DNA of 37,074 nucleotides, taken from the NCBI GenBank assembly GCA_018714565.1, contig DVNH01000044.1, positions 1 to 37,074 of the forward strand. The letters are read 5' to 3'. This document shows, piece by piece, positions 1 to 7,459 of this stretch. The position numbers and the translations under genes were made by a program. Under the pieces are notes generated by a model that saw nothing but the letters and a program-made list of their open reading frames with translations, was not told the origin of the DNA and did no database searches. This DNA is from Candidatus Merdicola faecigallinarum (GTDB taxonomy: Bacteria > Bacillota > Clostridia > TANB77 > CAG-508). The stretch's first letter is position 1, and every line of letters starts with the position of its first letter.

Positions 1-1482
1 GATAATAATAAGATCTGCTAATTTTCCTTCTTTTATGCTTCCCTTTTTCTTCTCCTCAAAATATTGATATGCACTATGAATGGTTACAGCTTTTATTGCA
101 TCTAATACTGTAATCTTTTCCTCTTCTCCAAGAATCTTTCCTTCTTTTGTTTTTCTAGTAACCGCACACCAAATTGTTTCAAACATATTGGGTTTTATCA
201 CAGGTGAATCTTGATGAAAGTTAAATGGAATTCCTTCTTTCAACGCTGTATTTGCAGGACTAATTTTACTTGCTCTTTCTAATCCAAAGTTTTTTATATG
301 TGTATCTCCCCAATAAAAAACATGTGCTATAAAGAAAGAAGGAATAATCCCGCATTCTTTTACTTTTTTTATTTGATCTACTCCCAAAAATTGAGCATGT
401 ATCATAACTGGTCTTAACTTTTCTATTTCTTTGTACTTTTCTATGCAATCTATATACTGCTTCGCTGCCATATCTCCATTACAGTGTGCTAATAATTGCA
501 TTTTATCCTCATTTGCTTTCCTAATTGCGTCTTCTACTTCCTCCTTTTTCATCGTTCCATATCCAAAATAGTCTTTCTCTCCTTGATATGGCGTCCTCAT
601 CCAAGCAGTTCTTGCCTGTGGTGATCCATCTAAAAAGATTTTGTACCCACCTATTTTAAATCGTTTTTTATATGTTCTAATATGATCTTTAAATTGATTG
701 AAAAAAATATTTTTGTCTTTTGGATCAAAATAAATAACAAGATCTAATTGCAATTTATTATTACGAATTAGTTCTTCATAAATTGGAATAATGCTCTTAT
801 ATGCCATTCCATCTTGTATTGTTGTAATTCCATATTCAGCATATTCTCTTTGTGCCTTATCATAAGCTTCTAATAATGTTTTTATATCTGGCAGTGGAAT
901 TTGTTTTTGATACATAAGGAAAGCTTTTTCTTCCATATAACCAGTTAGTTCTTGACCATTTTTTTCTATTTTCCCACCATCGATATTTTCTACCTTGTTT
1001 GTCACATTTAGTCTATTGAGTGCCATACTATTAAAAACTCCTGCATGGCAAGACTTATGCTCAAGAACAACTGGATAATTTGGCAATACTTCATCTATTA
1101 TTTCTTTTGTAGGATGCTTTTTTTCTTGCAAATTATTATGATCGTACCCTGTTCCAATAATCCAATTTTCTTCCTTTATTTTATTTTCTTTTACGAATTT
1201 TATTAATTCTCTTTGTATTTCTTCAAAATTCTTGCATTTTTCCAAATTTATTTTTAGTAAATGATTGGCTACTCCTGAAAAATGGCTATGAGCATCAATA
1301 AAAGAGGGCATCATTGTTTTCCCTCTTAAATCAATCATTTCTGTTTTTGTATTTTTATAAGCAAATATCTGTTCTTTTTTTCCTACTTTTTTTATCATTC
1401 CGTCTTCAATAAAAATAGCTTCTACTTTGTTTTTTTCTGATTCTAACGTAATAAAATCTCCATTGTAATATATTTTATTCAT
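1..1482 (-). CDS. YtcJ-type metal-dependent amidohydrolase (3' end cut by window)
   Basis: The frame is open from an ATG at 1482 to the left edge, 494 codons without a stop. The family is usually about 530-540 residues, so some 30-50 C-terminal residues lie outside. The start follows an AGAGGAT ribosome binding site. The N-terminus forms the small beta-domain and leads to the metal-binding HSH motif at residues 65-67 (FIDAHSHFSG). Later motifs are YDHNNL, FLDGSPQART, LLAHCNGD, HAQFLG and HQDSPV. The visible end, EGKLADLII, is the family's closing beta-domain strand. YtcJ-like proteins are zinc-type hydrolases of unknown or amide-like substrates, probably cytoplasmic here because no signal peptide is seen. 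Family assignment is firm; the substrate is unknown. Confidence 0.85.
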   Translation of the reverse strand, partial: MNKIYYNGDFITLESEKNKVEAIFIEDGMIKKVGKKEQIFAYKNTKTEMIDLRGKTMMPSFIDAHSHFSGVANHLLKINLEKCKNFEEIQRELIKFVKENKIKEENWIIGTGYDHNNLQEKKHPTKEIIDEVLPNYPVVLEHKSCHAGVFNSMALNRLNVTNKVENIDGGKIEKNGQELTGYMEEKAFLMYQKQIPLPDIKTLLEAYDKAQREYAEYGITTIQDGMAYKSIIPIYEELIRNNKLQLDLVIYFDPKDKNIFFNQFKDHIRTYKKRFKIGGYKIFLDGSPQARTAWMRTPYQGEKDYFGYGTMKKEEVEDAIRKANEDKMQLLAHCNGDMAAKQYIDCIEKYKEIEKLRPVMIHAQFLGVDQIKKVKECGIIPSFFIAHVFYWGDTHIKNFGLERASKISPANTALKEGIPFNFHQDSPVIKPNMFETIWCAVTRKTKEGKILGEEEKITVLDAIKAVTIHSAYQYFEEKKKGSIKEGKLADLIII

Positions 1483-1512
1483 TTTTATCCTCTCTTCTAC
1501 TCTTGTATTTTT

Positions 1513-1582
1513 TTAGGTTAATTATATTAGTCTTTGCAATTTCAAAGCAACTATGCACGCAACAAAGCCACTTTTCTTATTA
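1513..1582 (+). repeat. Partial, decayed copy (1a) of the dispersed hairpin repeat
   Basis: This stretch matches only the right half of the repeat: the AGGTTAA box, a decayed GATTGC-type hairpin (TTGCAATTTCAAAGCAA) and the closing AAGCCACTTTTCTTATT. It is directly followed in the same orientation by a full copy, so the two are in tandem and share the TTATTA junction. The higher divergence suggests it is the older of the two. Confidence 0.7.
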
Positions 1583-1686
1583 CGTAGGAAATTTCGTTAG
1601 AAATTTCTGAAGTAACAAGGTTAAGTTACTTTAGTCTGTGCGATTGCGAAGCAATCTGTACATTGGGCGGAGCCACTTTTCTTATT
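1577..1686 (+). repeat. Dispersed hairpin repeat, copy 1b
   Basis: This is a full copy. In order it has GAAATTTC-N4-GAAATTTC, an AAGGTTAAGTTAC box, GATTGCGAAGCAATC, and a GGGCGGAGCC variant of the last hairpin, then CTTTTCTTATT. It overlaps the 3' end of the methyltransferase gene, which reads through it in antisense and takes its stop codon (1626-1628) from inside the repeat. Confidence 0.85.
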
Positions 1687-2582
1687 TTAGCTACAAAAAA
1701 ACCTTCGTAATAGGAATTAGGGCATACACAAATGGTTCCTTTTATTTTTGTCGGTAATAGTGGAACCTTCTCTATTCCTGTTAACTCAATTGGAACAATT
1801 TCTGTTTTTCCTTGTTTTAATATTTCTTCTAATACTTCTTCATTTTCTTCCTTTAAAATAGAACAGGTAGAATATACCATTTCCATTCCAGGCTTCAATA
1901 AATTCAATGCTTTTTTTAATAATTTCTTTTGTGCTATTGTTATTTTTCTTATTTTTTCTTCTTCAAAAATAGCTTTCGAAAATTTTTCTCCTACTTGAAT
2001 TGTTCCACTTCCAGTACATGGTGCATCTAATAAAATTCGGTCAAAAGAGAAAAAGTTATCTAAATTTCTTGCATCTGTTTGCATTGTATATACACAAGAT
2101 GCTCCCTGTTTTTCAATATTATATTTTAATCGTTCCATTCGAATTGCATTCATCTCACAAGCTGTAATATTAGCATTATTTTTTACCATTGCTGCTATTT
2201 GAGTCGTTTTTCCCCCTGGTGCGGCTGTCATATCTAAAATATCTTCCCCTTGTTTTGGGTCTAGTACCATAGGCGGAATCATAGAAGAAAGACTTTGTAA
2301 ATAAATTTCTCCTTTTTGATACATTTCTAATTCTTCTAGCTCTTTTTCTGTTTTATTTTTTATCACAAATGCAGCCTGATAAAATGGAACTTCTTCATAA
2401 TCAATATTGAATTGATTGAACTCTGCTTTTATTTGATCTACTGCTTTTTTTAATGTGTTTACACGTAATGTAACATAACGATTACCTTTATATCCTTCTA
2501 ATATTCTTTTTCTATCTTCTTCCTGATATTGCGTTTCTAATTTTTTTACTAAATTTTCTGGCAGTTTTTCTAATGGAATCAT
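1626..2582 (-). CDS. NOP2/Sun-family RNA m5C methyltransferase
   Basis: This 318-residue protein is of the RsmB/RsmF (NOP2/Sun) class I methyltransferase family, which makes 5-methylcytosine in rRNA or tRNA using S-adenosylmethionine. Visible motifs are the SAM-binding loop DMTAAPGGKTTQIA (about 118-131), the PCTGSGT loop with Cys189, and STCS with Cys240. These are the two cysteines that family members use for covalent catalysis and product release. There is no N-terminal NusB domain, so it resembles the short forms. The start at 2582 has an AAAGGAAG ribosome binding site. The natural end appears to be GFFVAKIRK near residue 302. The last 16 or so residues come from dispersed repeat copy 1b. 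The target RNA is not determined. Confidence 0.88.
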   Translation of the reverse strand: MIPLEKLPENLVKKLETQYQEEDRKRILEGYKGNRYVTLRVNTLKKAVDQIKAEFNQFNIDYEEVPFYQAAFVIKNKTEKELEELEMYQKGEIYLQSLSSMIPPMVLDPKQGEDILDMTAAPGGKTTQIAAMVKNNANITACEMNAIRMERLKYNIEKQGASCVYTMQTDARNLDNFFSFDRILLDAPCTGSGTIQVGEKFSKAIFEEEKIRKITIAQKKLLKKALNLLKPGMEMVYSTCSILKEENEEVLEEILKQGKTEIVPIELTGIEKVPLLPTKIKGTICVCPNSYYEGFFVAKIRKVAPPNVQIASQSHRLK

Positions 2583-2597
2583 ATTTTCTTCCTTTCT

Positions 2598-2695
2598 TTA
2601 TTCCGTATAAAATTTCGTAAGAAATTTCTGAAGTAACAAAGTTAAGTTTCCTTAATTTGTGCGATTGTAAAGCAATCTGTACACACTTTTTTCAT
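2598..2695 (+). repeat. Dispersed hairpin repeat, copy 2 (lacks last hairpin)
   Basis: It starts TTATTCCGTA and carries the GAAATTTC-type hairpin, the GTTAAGTTTCCTTAA box and GATTGTAAAGCAATC. The final GTGGC/GCCAC hairpin is deleted, so GTACA runs straight into CACTTTTTT. It fills the gap between the PH-domain gene and the methyltransferase gene, opposite in strand to both. Confidence 0.8.
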
Positions 2696-2699
2696 ACTT

Positions 2700-3044
2700 T
2701 TATCCAAAAAACTCACTAGTAGAAACCATTTTCTTGTTTCGTTCTTCTTCTACGATTCTTGATAGCATTTCTTTTACCTCATATGGCTTTTTGATATCTT
2801 TTATATCAAAATCTGGCGTTGACTGATCTGCTGAACTGCAATGGATTGTTCCAACTCCAAAAATTCTCTGCAAAATGTTTTGTCTTAAAGTGATATCCAT
2901 AATTCGATATAATCGAACTTCTTCTTGTCTTTTAAAAATTAATCCTATATCAATTAATAACTTTTCTTCTAATAATTGATAGGTTGTAAATGATAATGGT
3001 AACCCAAATATTGGTCTTTTTTTATCTTTCCATAAAATATTCAT
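2700..3044 (-). CDS. Small stand-alone bacterial PH-domain protein (bPH2/DUF304 type)
   Basis: This 114-residue protein resembles the bacterial PH domain found in YdbS/YdbT-like proteins. Typical elements are FTTYQLLEEKLLIDIGLIF, the RLYRIMDITLRQNILQRIFG helix-turn and the GVGTIHC strand, followed by a C-terminal amphipathic helix (VKEMLSRIVEEERNKK). Members usually carry flanking membrane segments. None is seen here, so this looks like a soluble single-domain version. The start at 3044 has a GAGGAAAAG ribosome binding site. Function is unknown. Confidence 0.7.
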   Translation of the reverse strand: MNILWKDKKRPIFGLPLSFTTYQLLEEKLLIDIGLIFKRQEEVRLYRIMDITLRQNILQRIFGVGTIHCSSADQSTPDFDIKDIKKPYEVKEMLSRIVEEERNKKMVSTSEFFG

Positions 3045-3165
3045 ATTCTTTTCCTCGCTTTTTATTTTATTATACTATGATTTTTTGTTTTCTTCAATCT
3101 TTTTCTTTTTCCTTAGTCTTAGACAAGTGTTTCTTTTCATATATTAAAATAGAGGTGTTTGATTC

Positions 3166-3970
3166 ATGCAATTTATTCTTCGTTATTTAAAAGGATTAGC
3201 TATTGGAGCTGGTGCTATTCTTCCCGGAATTAGTAGTGGCGTTCTTTGTGTCGTTTTCGGTATTTATGAAACATTATTAAATAGTATATTAAACTTTTTT
3301 CAAGATTGGAAGAAAAATCTTGCTTTTCTATTTCCTATTCTGTTCGGTGGTATTACTGGCATCATTCTTTTTAGTAATTTTATTACCTTTTTCTTTCAAG
3401 AGTATCCTACACAAACTAGTTTCTGCTTCATTGGTTTAATTTTGGGTAGTATTCCGATTTTATTAAAAACAGCCAATCGTGAAAAAGGTTTTCATCTACA
3501 TTATCTTCTCTATTTCTTTTTCACCTTTTCACTTGCACTTTTCCTTTTAGTACTTGAAAATTATTTTCCTCAAGAAACAAACTATTGTCTTCCTAGTTTT
3601 AGTTTTGGATTTTTAGTACTTTCTGGCTTTTTCATGAGCATTGGTGTAATTGTTCCTCGGAGTAAGTAGCACGATTATTTTAATGTTATTAGGAGTATAT
3701 GACGTATACTTAATAAGTGTTTCCATGGTTAATATGCGAATACTTTTTCCTATGTGTATTGGTCTTCTTATCGGTAGCTTCTTTTTTATGAAGATAATTC
3801 AATTTTTACTAAAAAAATATCCTTCTCAAACTTATTATGGTATTATTGGTTTTGTAGTAGGATCTATTCCCGTTCTATTTCCTGATTCTTTTACTCTACA
3901 ACTCCTTCTTCCTTCTATTGTCTTCCTATTCTTAGGTTTTACTATTGGATTTTTGTTCGAAAAAAAATAG
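3166..3970 (+). CDS. popT: DUF368 / PopT undecaprenyl-phosphate translocase, read with +1 frameshift at CGG 3658-3660
   Basis: DUF368 proteins (PopT) are polytopic membrane proteins that recycle undecaprenyl phosphate across the membrane for wall synthesis. The family has two inverted halves, each with a PG[IV]SS motif. The first half here has ILPGISSGVL near residue 20. The second is broken: frame 1 reads VIVPRSK and stops at TAG. If the C at 3658 is skipped, the frame reads VIVPGVSSTIILMLLGVY and runs to TAG at 3968-3970, giving 267 residues in all, a normal length. The break is at codon 165. The start at 3166 has a GAGGTG ribosome binding site. The CGG is the only in-frame one in the gene. 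It may be programmed recoding, a sequencing indel or a fresh lesion. Confidence 0.85.
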
Positions 3971-4003
3971 TAACACTCCTAAAAAGGATGTTACTATTTT
4001 TTT
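3961..4003. terminator. Bidirectional intrinsic terminator between popT and the U32 gene
   Basis: A 10-bp stem AATAGTAACA / TGTTACTATT continues past one bulged C into TCCT/AGGA with an AAAA loop. It has T-tracts on both strands. The popT stop codon sits in the stem, and the convergent U32 gene ends 2 bases away, so one hairpin serves both. Confidence 0.85.
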
Positions 4004-4004
4004 C

Positions 4005-5234
4005 TTATTTCTTTCTTCTTAAAATCCATCCAGTCTCACATTTTATTGGTAATTTTACTTTTACTTGTTGTCCTAATTTTCCAGGATTTACAAACTCTAT
4101 TTTTTCATCCGTTTCACTATCCCATAATTCTTCAATTTTAAATTCTTCTACTTCTATTTTTCCCGGAACAATAATTTCTAATGTATCTCCTATTTGCCAA
4201 CGATTTCTTATTTCTACAATTGACTTTTCTGAATTATATTCTACTACTTTTCCCCCAAATTCATAATCTGGATTATATTGTTTTCCTTCGAATTCTTGAA
4301 AGTCTTTATTTTTTGGATCATTAAAATAAAATGTAGTAAGTCCTCTTGTCTTTGTTTTTTCTAATTCTTTTTGATATTTTGATACATCATATTCCTTTGG
4401 ATTATTGCAGTAATCATCAATTGCAGTACGATATACATTTACAACTGTTGCCAAATAATACTCGGTTTTTAATCTACCTTCTATTTTTAGACTATCTACT
4501 CCCATATCGATAATTTCTGGAATTTCATTTATTAAGCATAAGTCTTTCGAAGAAAAAATATATGTTCCCTTTTCATCATATTCAATTGGCATTAAATTTC
4601 CCGGGTTATTTGCTTCTTCTGCATATAAATGATATCCCCATCTGCAACTTTGTGCACAATCTCCTAAATTAGCACTTCTAGAAGCTAGGAAATCGCTTAA
4701 AAAGCATCTTCCTGAATAGCCAAAACATAGAGCTCCATGAACAAACATCTCAATTTCTAATCCCATTGGCTTATTTTCCATAATATATTTTATTTGGTCT
4801 TTTGATAATTCTCTTCCCAGAATAATTCTTTTTGCTCCATTATGATACCAAAACATGCTAGAATGAAGACTAATCGTATTTGCTTGTGTACTAATATGAA
4901 TATCGATATCTGGTGCCTCTTCCTTCATAATTTCTACTACACCACCATCCGACACAATTACTCCATCTACTTTTAACTCATTTAACACTCTTGCTTGTTT
5001 TTTTATTTCATCATAACTTTCATCTTTCGCAAATATGTTTACAGCTGCATATACTTTTTTTCCTATTTCATGTGCATATCCAATTGTTTTTGCTAAATCA
5101 TCATCTTTTAATTCTACTCTAGAACGAAGAGATAGCGATGCTGTTCCGCAATATACTGCATCTGCCCCATACATAAATGCTATTTTTGCTTTTTCAAAAG
5201 AACCTGCTGGTGCTAAAAGTTCTGGTTTTTTCAT
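4005..5234 (-). CDS. trhP: Peptidase U32 family, TrhP-type tRNA hydroxylation protein
   Basis: This 409-residue protein belongs to the collagenase-like U32 family, in which YegQ/YrrO (TrhP) takes part in hydroxylation of tRNA uridine-34. The signature is EMFVHGALCFGYSGRCFLS at residues 162-180 and NLGDCAQSCRWG at 189-200. They give four cysteines (170, 177, 193, 197) typical of the family and thought to bind an Fe-S cluster. The N-terminus PELLAPAGSFEKAKIAF is also standard. The start at 5234 has a TAGGAG ribosome binding site. The AI-2E permease gene lies 54 bases upstream. Firmicutes often have two paralogues (YrrN and YrrO); length and motifs favour the YrrO/TrhP2 type, but the exact paralogue is inferred. 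Confidence 0.8.
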   Translation of the reverse strand: MKKPELLAPAGSFEKAKIAFMYGADAVYCGTASLSLRSRVELKDDDLAKTIGYAHEIGKKVYAAVNIFAKDESYDEIKKQARVLNELKVDGVIVSDGGVVEIMKEEAPDIDIHISTQANTISLHSSMFWYHNGAKRIILGRELSKDQIKYIMENKPMGLEIEMFVHGALCFGYSGRCFLSDFLASRSANLGDCAQSCRWGYHLYAEEANNPGNLMPIEYDEKGTYIFSSKDLCLINEIPEIIDMGVDSLKIEGRLKTEYYLATVVNVYRTAIDDYCNNPKEYDVSKYQKELEKTKTRGLTTFYFNDPKNKDFQEFEGKQYNPDYEFGGKVVEYNSEKSIVEIRNRWQIGDTLEIIVPGKIEVEEFKIEELWDSETDEKIEFVNPGKLGQQVKVKLPIKCETGWILRRKK

Positions 5235-5288
5235 TTCTTACTCCTACTTTCTTTTCTATTCTTATTTTCTCTTATTGTTTAACTCTTA

Positions 5289-6389
5289 TTACTCTAATTC
5301 AAAGAAACTTTTTACGATTCCTTTTTCAAACAATCTTTTAAAAATATTCGTTAAAATTAATAAAAGAATTGGTCCTATCATTAATCCAAGGACTCCAAAA
5401 AATCGAAATCCAGTATACATTCCGATTAAAGTAAAGATTGGATTCATTCCCATTTGTCTACTTACAAATTTAGGCTCTAAAAATTGTTTGATTACTGCCC
5501 ATATAATCCATAATATCATAACAGCAATTGCAAGTGGCATATTTCCTGTAAAAAATAAATAAACTGCCCAAGGAACCATAACAGCTCCTGCTCCAAATAA
5601 AGGCAACAAATCAACAAATCCAATAAAGATTGCCATCAACACAGAATATTCTACATTTAATCCACAAAGGTCGAAAATATTTAATCCTATTAATACCAAT
5701 ATAAAACATAGTAATGATAACTTTGCTTCTGCTTTTAAATAATTCCATCCGATACTACAAGTAGTATTAATTACTTCTTTTCCTTTTTCAATCCAAGCCT
5801 TTGGAATATGTTTGTTTACTAGATTTTTTACGTAATCTTTATCATAACAAATAAAAATAATCGCTAATAATGTAATAACACTATATGTAATCATAGTTGG
5901 AATTGAACTTACTGTATTAATTAAATGACTTAAAATATTATAAACAAGATCCTTTACCCCATTAATAATTGATCCTAAAGAATCTTGCAAAGTGTTTAAT
6001 ACTTCATCTGGAATATGTATCATTCCATTTCTTAAATCATTAATGAAGTTGCTTGTCCATTCATATAGATTTTGTATTGGTTCGTTTAAACTTGATATTA
6101 AACGGTTTGCTTCTGTGACAAGTGCAGCACTTAGCAGTACAAGTAAAGAACCTATAATAACAACTACTAAAATCAGAGACAGCGTACTTGCTAGTTTTCT
6201 TTTTAGTTTACACTTTTTCATAAAAAATTGGATTATTGGCTCTATCATAGCTGCAATTAATATTGCAATTAAAAACGGAATATAAAACATGGTAATTCTA
6301 TATGCTACAAAAATAATAAGTGCAATAAATAGTAAAATAATTGCTTTAAACATAATTTTTGCATAATATTTTGTATAATCTTTTTCCAC
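5289..6389 (-). CDS. AI-2E family permease (YtvI/TqsA/PerM-like)
   Basis: This 366-residue polytopic membrane protein has the AI-2E family pattern. It has two N-terminal segments (about 12-52), one at about 70-92, an extracytoplasmic loop at about 93-160, and a C-terminal bundle with FVDLLPLFGAGAVMVPWAVY (about 258-277) and FFGVLGLMIGPILLLIL. The hydrophobic repeats are unbroken. Members export autoinducer-2, ions or unknown solutes, and in spore formers YtvI is a sporulation protein, so the substrate is open. The start is GTG at 6389, seven bases after AGGAGG; the ATG overlapping it is out of frame. A possible TTTACT-N17-TATACT promoter lies upstream at about 6434-6462. Confidence 0.82.
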   Translation of the reverse strand: MEKDYTKYYAKIMFKAIILLFIALIIFVAYRITMFYIPFLIAILIAAMIEPIIQFFMKKCKLKRKLASTLSLILVVVIIGSLLVLLSAALVTEANRLISSLNEPIQNLYEWTSNFINDLRNGMIHIPDEVLNTLQDSLGSIINGVKDLVYNILSHLINTVSSIPTMITYSVITLLAIIFICYDKDYVKNLVNKHIPKAWIEKGKEVINTTCSIGWNYLKAEAKLSLLCFILVLIGLNIFDLCGLNVEYSVLMAIFIGFVDLLPLFGAGAVMVPWAVYLFFTGNMPLAIAVMILWIIWAVIKQFLEPKFVSRQMGMNPIFTLIGMYTGFRFFGVLGLMIGPILLLILTNIFKRLFEKGIVKSFFELE

Positions 6390-6473
6390 ATGAATCCTCC
6401 TTTACTTCTATTTTTGACAATTATTAGTATATCTTATTTTATGTCAATAGTAAAGAAGTTTCCTTTCTTTTTC

Positions 6474-7049
6474 CTAAAAAAAGACATGTTCTATAAAAAT
6501 TTTCAAGCCTATAAAACATAAAATAATACCGCCAAATATTTCTGCTTTTTCCCCAATCATATTTCCAATCTTTTTTCCCATTAATAATCCAATTCCTACT
6601 AAAACAAATGTAATCATTCCTATTATTAAGATTATCGTTGTAATTGAAATTTTTTCAGGTAGTGCTGCCAAACTTATCCCAACAGCTAGTGCATCTATAC
6701 TAGTTGCAATGGCTTGTATTAATAATATATTCCATGTAATTTTTTTATCAAATTCCATTATCTCTGGATTTCTTAATTTTTGAATACCTTCTACAATCAT
6801 TTTTATACCAATATAGCTTAACAATATAAGTGCAACATAATGATCTATTTTTTCGATATATACTTGAAAGGCTTTTCCTAATCCCCAACCAATCATCGGC
6901 ATCATTGCTTGAGCAATTCCAAAAAGGGCAACATTAATAAATGCCCATTTTCGATTCATATTTTTATAGCACATTGAGTTAGAAACCGCTACTGCAAAAG
7001 CATCCATTGCAAGTCCAACGGATATCATAATAATAGAAAAAAAGTTCAT
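6474..7049 (-). CDS. mntP: Manganese efflux pump MntP
   Basis: This 191-residue protein with six predicted membrane segments matches MntP throughout. The two pseudo-repeat motifs with conserved aspartates are visible: GLAMDAFAVAVSNS (Asp16) and ATSIDALAVGISL (Asp119). MntP exports Mn2+ from the cytoplasm. The start at 7049 has an AAGGAG ribosome binding site. I looked upstream for a manganese (yybP-ykoY) riboswitch, common before this gene, and did not recognise one. Repeat copy 3 begins 118 bases upstream. Confidence 0.93.
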   Translation of the reverse strand: MNFFSIIMISVGLAMDAFAVAVSNSMCYKNMNRKWAFINVALFGIAQAMMPMIGWGLGKAFQVYIEKIDHYVALILLSYIGIKMIVEGIQKLRNPEIMEFDKKITWNILLIQAIATSIDALAVGISLAALPEKISITTIILIIGMITFVLVGIGLLMGKKIGNMIGEKAEIFGGIILCFIGLKIFIEHVFF

Positions 7050-7166
7050 TTCTTTCTCCTTATTTATCTTCTATCTTTAAAATACTTCTCTTATTTTAAG
7101 ATATTCTTCTAAAAATAAAATATCATTCTTTTTCTATTTTGTTAACTTATTTTTTATAATTTCTTA

Positions 7167-7275
7167 AATAAGAAAAGTGGCTTCGCCAGATGTACATATT
7201 GCTTTGCAATCGCACGAATTAAGGAAACTTAACCTTGTTGCTCCAGAAATTTCTTTCGAAATTTCCTATGCAATA
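7167..7275 (-). repeat. Dispersed hairpin repeat, copy 3
   Basis: This is a full copy on the minus strand, with GAAATTTCGAAAGAAATTTC, GTTAAGTTTCCTTAA, GATTGCAAAGCAAT and TGGCGAAGCCAC. Its left end (TTATTGCATAGG, read on the minus strand) begins in the T-tract of the terminator below the GH25 gene. Confidence 0.85.
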
Positions 7276-7312
7276 AAAAGAACACCTTACCAAAGGTAAA
7301 ATGTCCTTTTCA
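7270..7312 (-). terminator. Intrinsic terminator downstream of the GH25 hydrolase
   Basis: On the minus strand a stem of about 19 bp (AAAAGGACATTTTACC with its partner GGTAAGGTGTTCTTTT, three G-U pairs, TTT loop) is followed by TCTTTTTATT. It lies about 150 bases after the GH25 stop codon. The tract merges into repeat copy 3. Confidence 0.8.
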
Positions 7313-7459
7313 TAAAGGGGATTTAAATCTTATTAAAAAAACATTATTCGATAGGCAGTTCTCCTTTCTTTTTAAATTATACTTATTATAAAAAGGATTT
7401 ATGTTTTTTTTATGATTTTTATTTGCTATTTTGGTAAAAAATTTTTCACCTCTTTTTTT

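Noticed and set aside
266..448. 60-residue minus-strand frame within the amidohydrolase
   Set aside because: It is out of frame with the long open amidohydrolase frame, which carries clear family motifs over its whole length.
1513..1686. CRISPR array from the tandem repeat copies
   Set aside because: There are only two adjoining units of about 70-110 bases, no regular spacers and no cas genes. The same unit is dispersed over the window.
1732..1998. Plus-strand open frames opposite the methyltransferase and many other minus-strand genes
   Set aside because: They are shadows of real genes, with low-complexity Phe/Leu/Ser-rich translations and no ribosome binding sites.
3658..3660. P-site slippage as a common mechanism for the three frameshifts
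   Set aside because: Only the Phe site (TTT-C) allows good re-pairing after a +1 slip. Pro CCT-C to CTC and Asn AAC-C to ACC do not, so out-of-frame reading of GGA fits better.
7050..7166. Manganese riboswitch upstream of mntP
   Set aside because: I saw no conserved yybP-ykoY stems; the region is plain AT-rich sequence up to the repeat.
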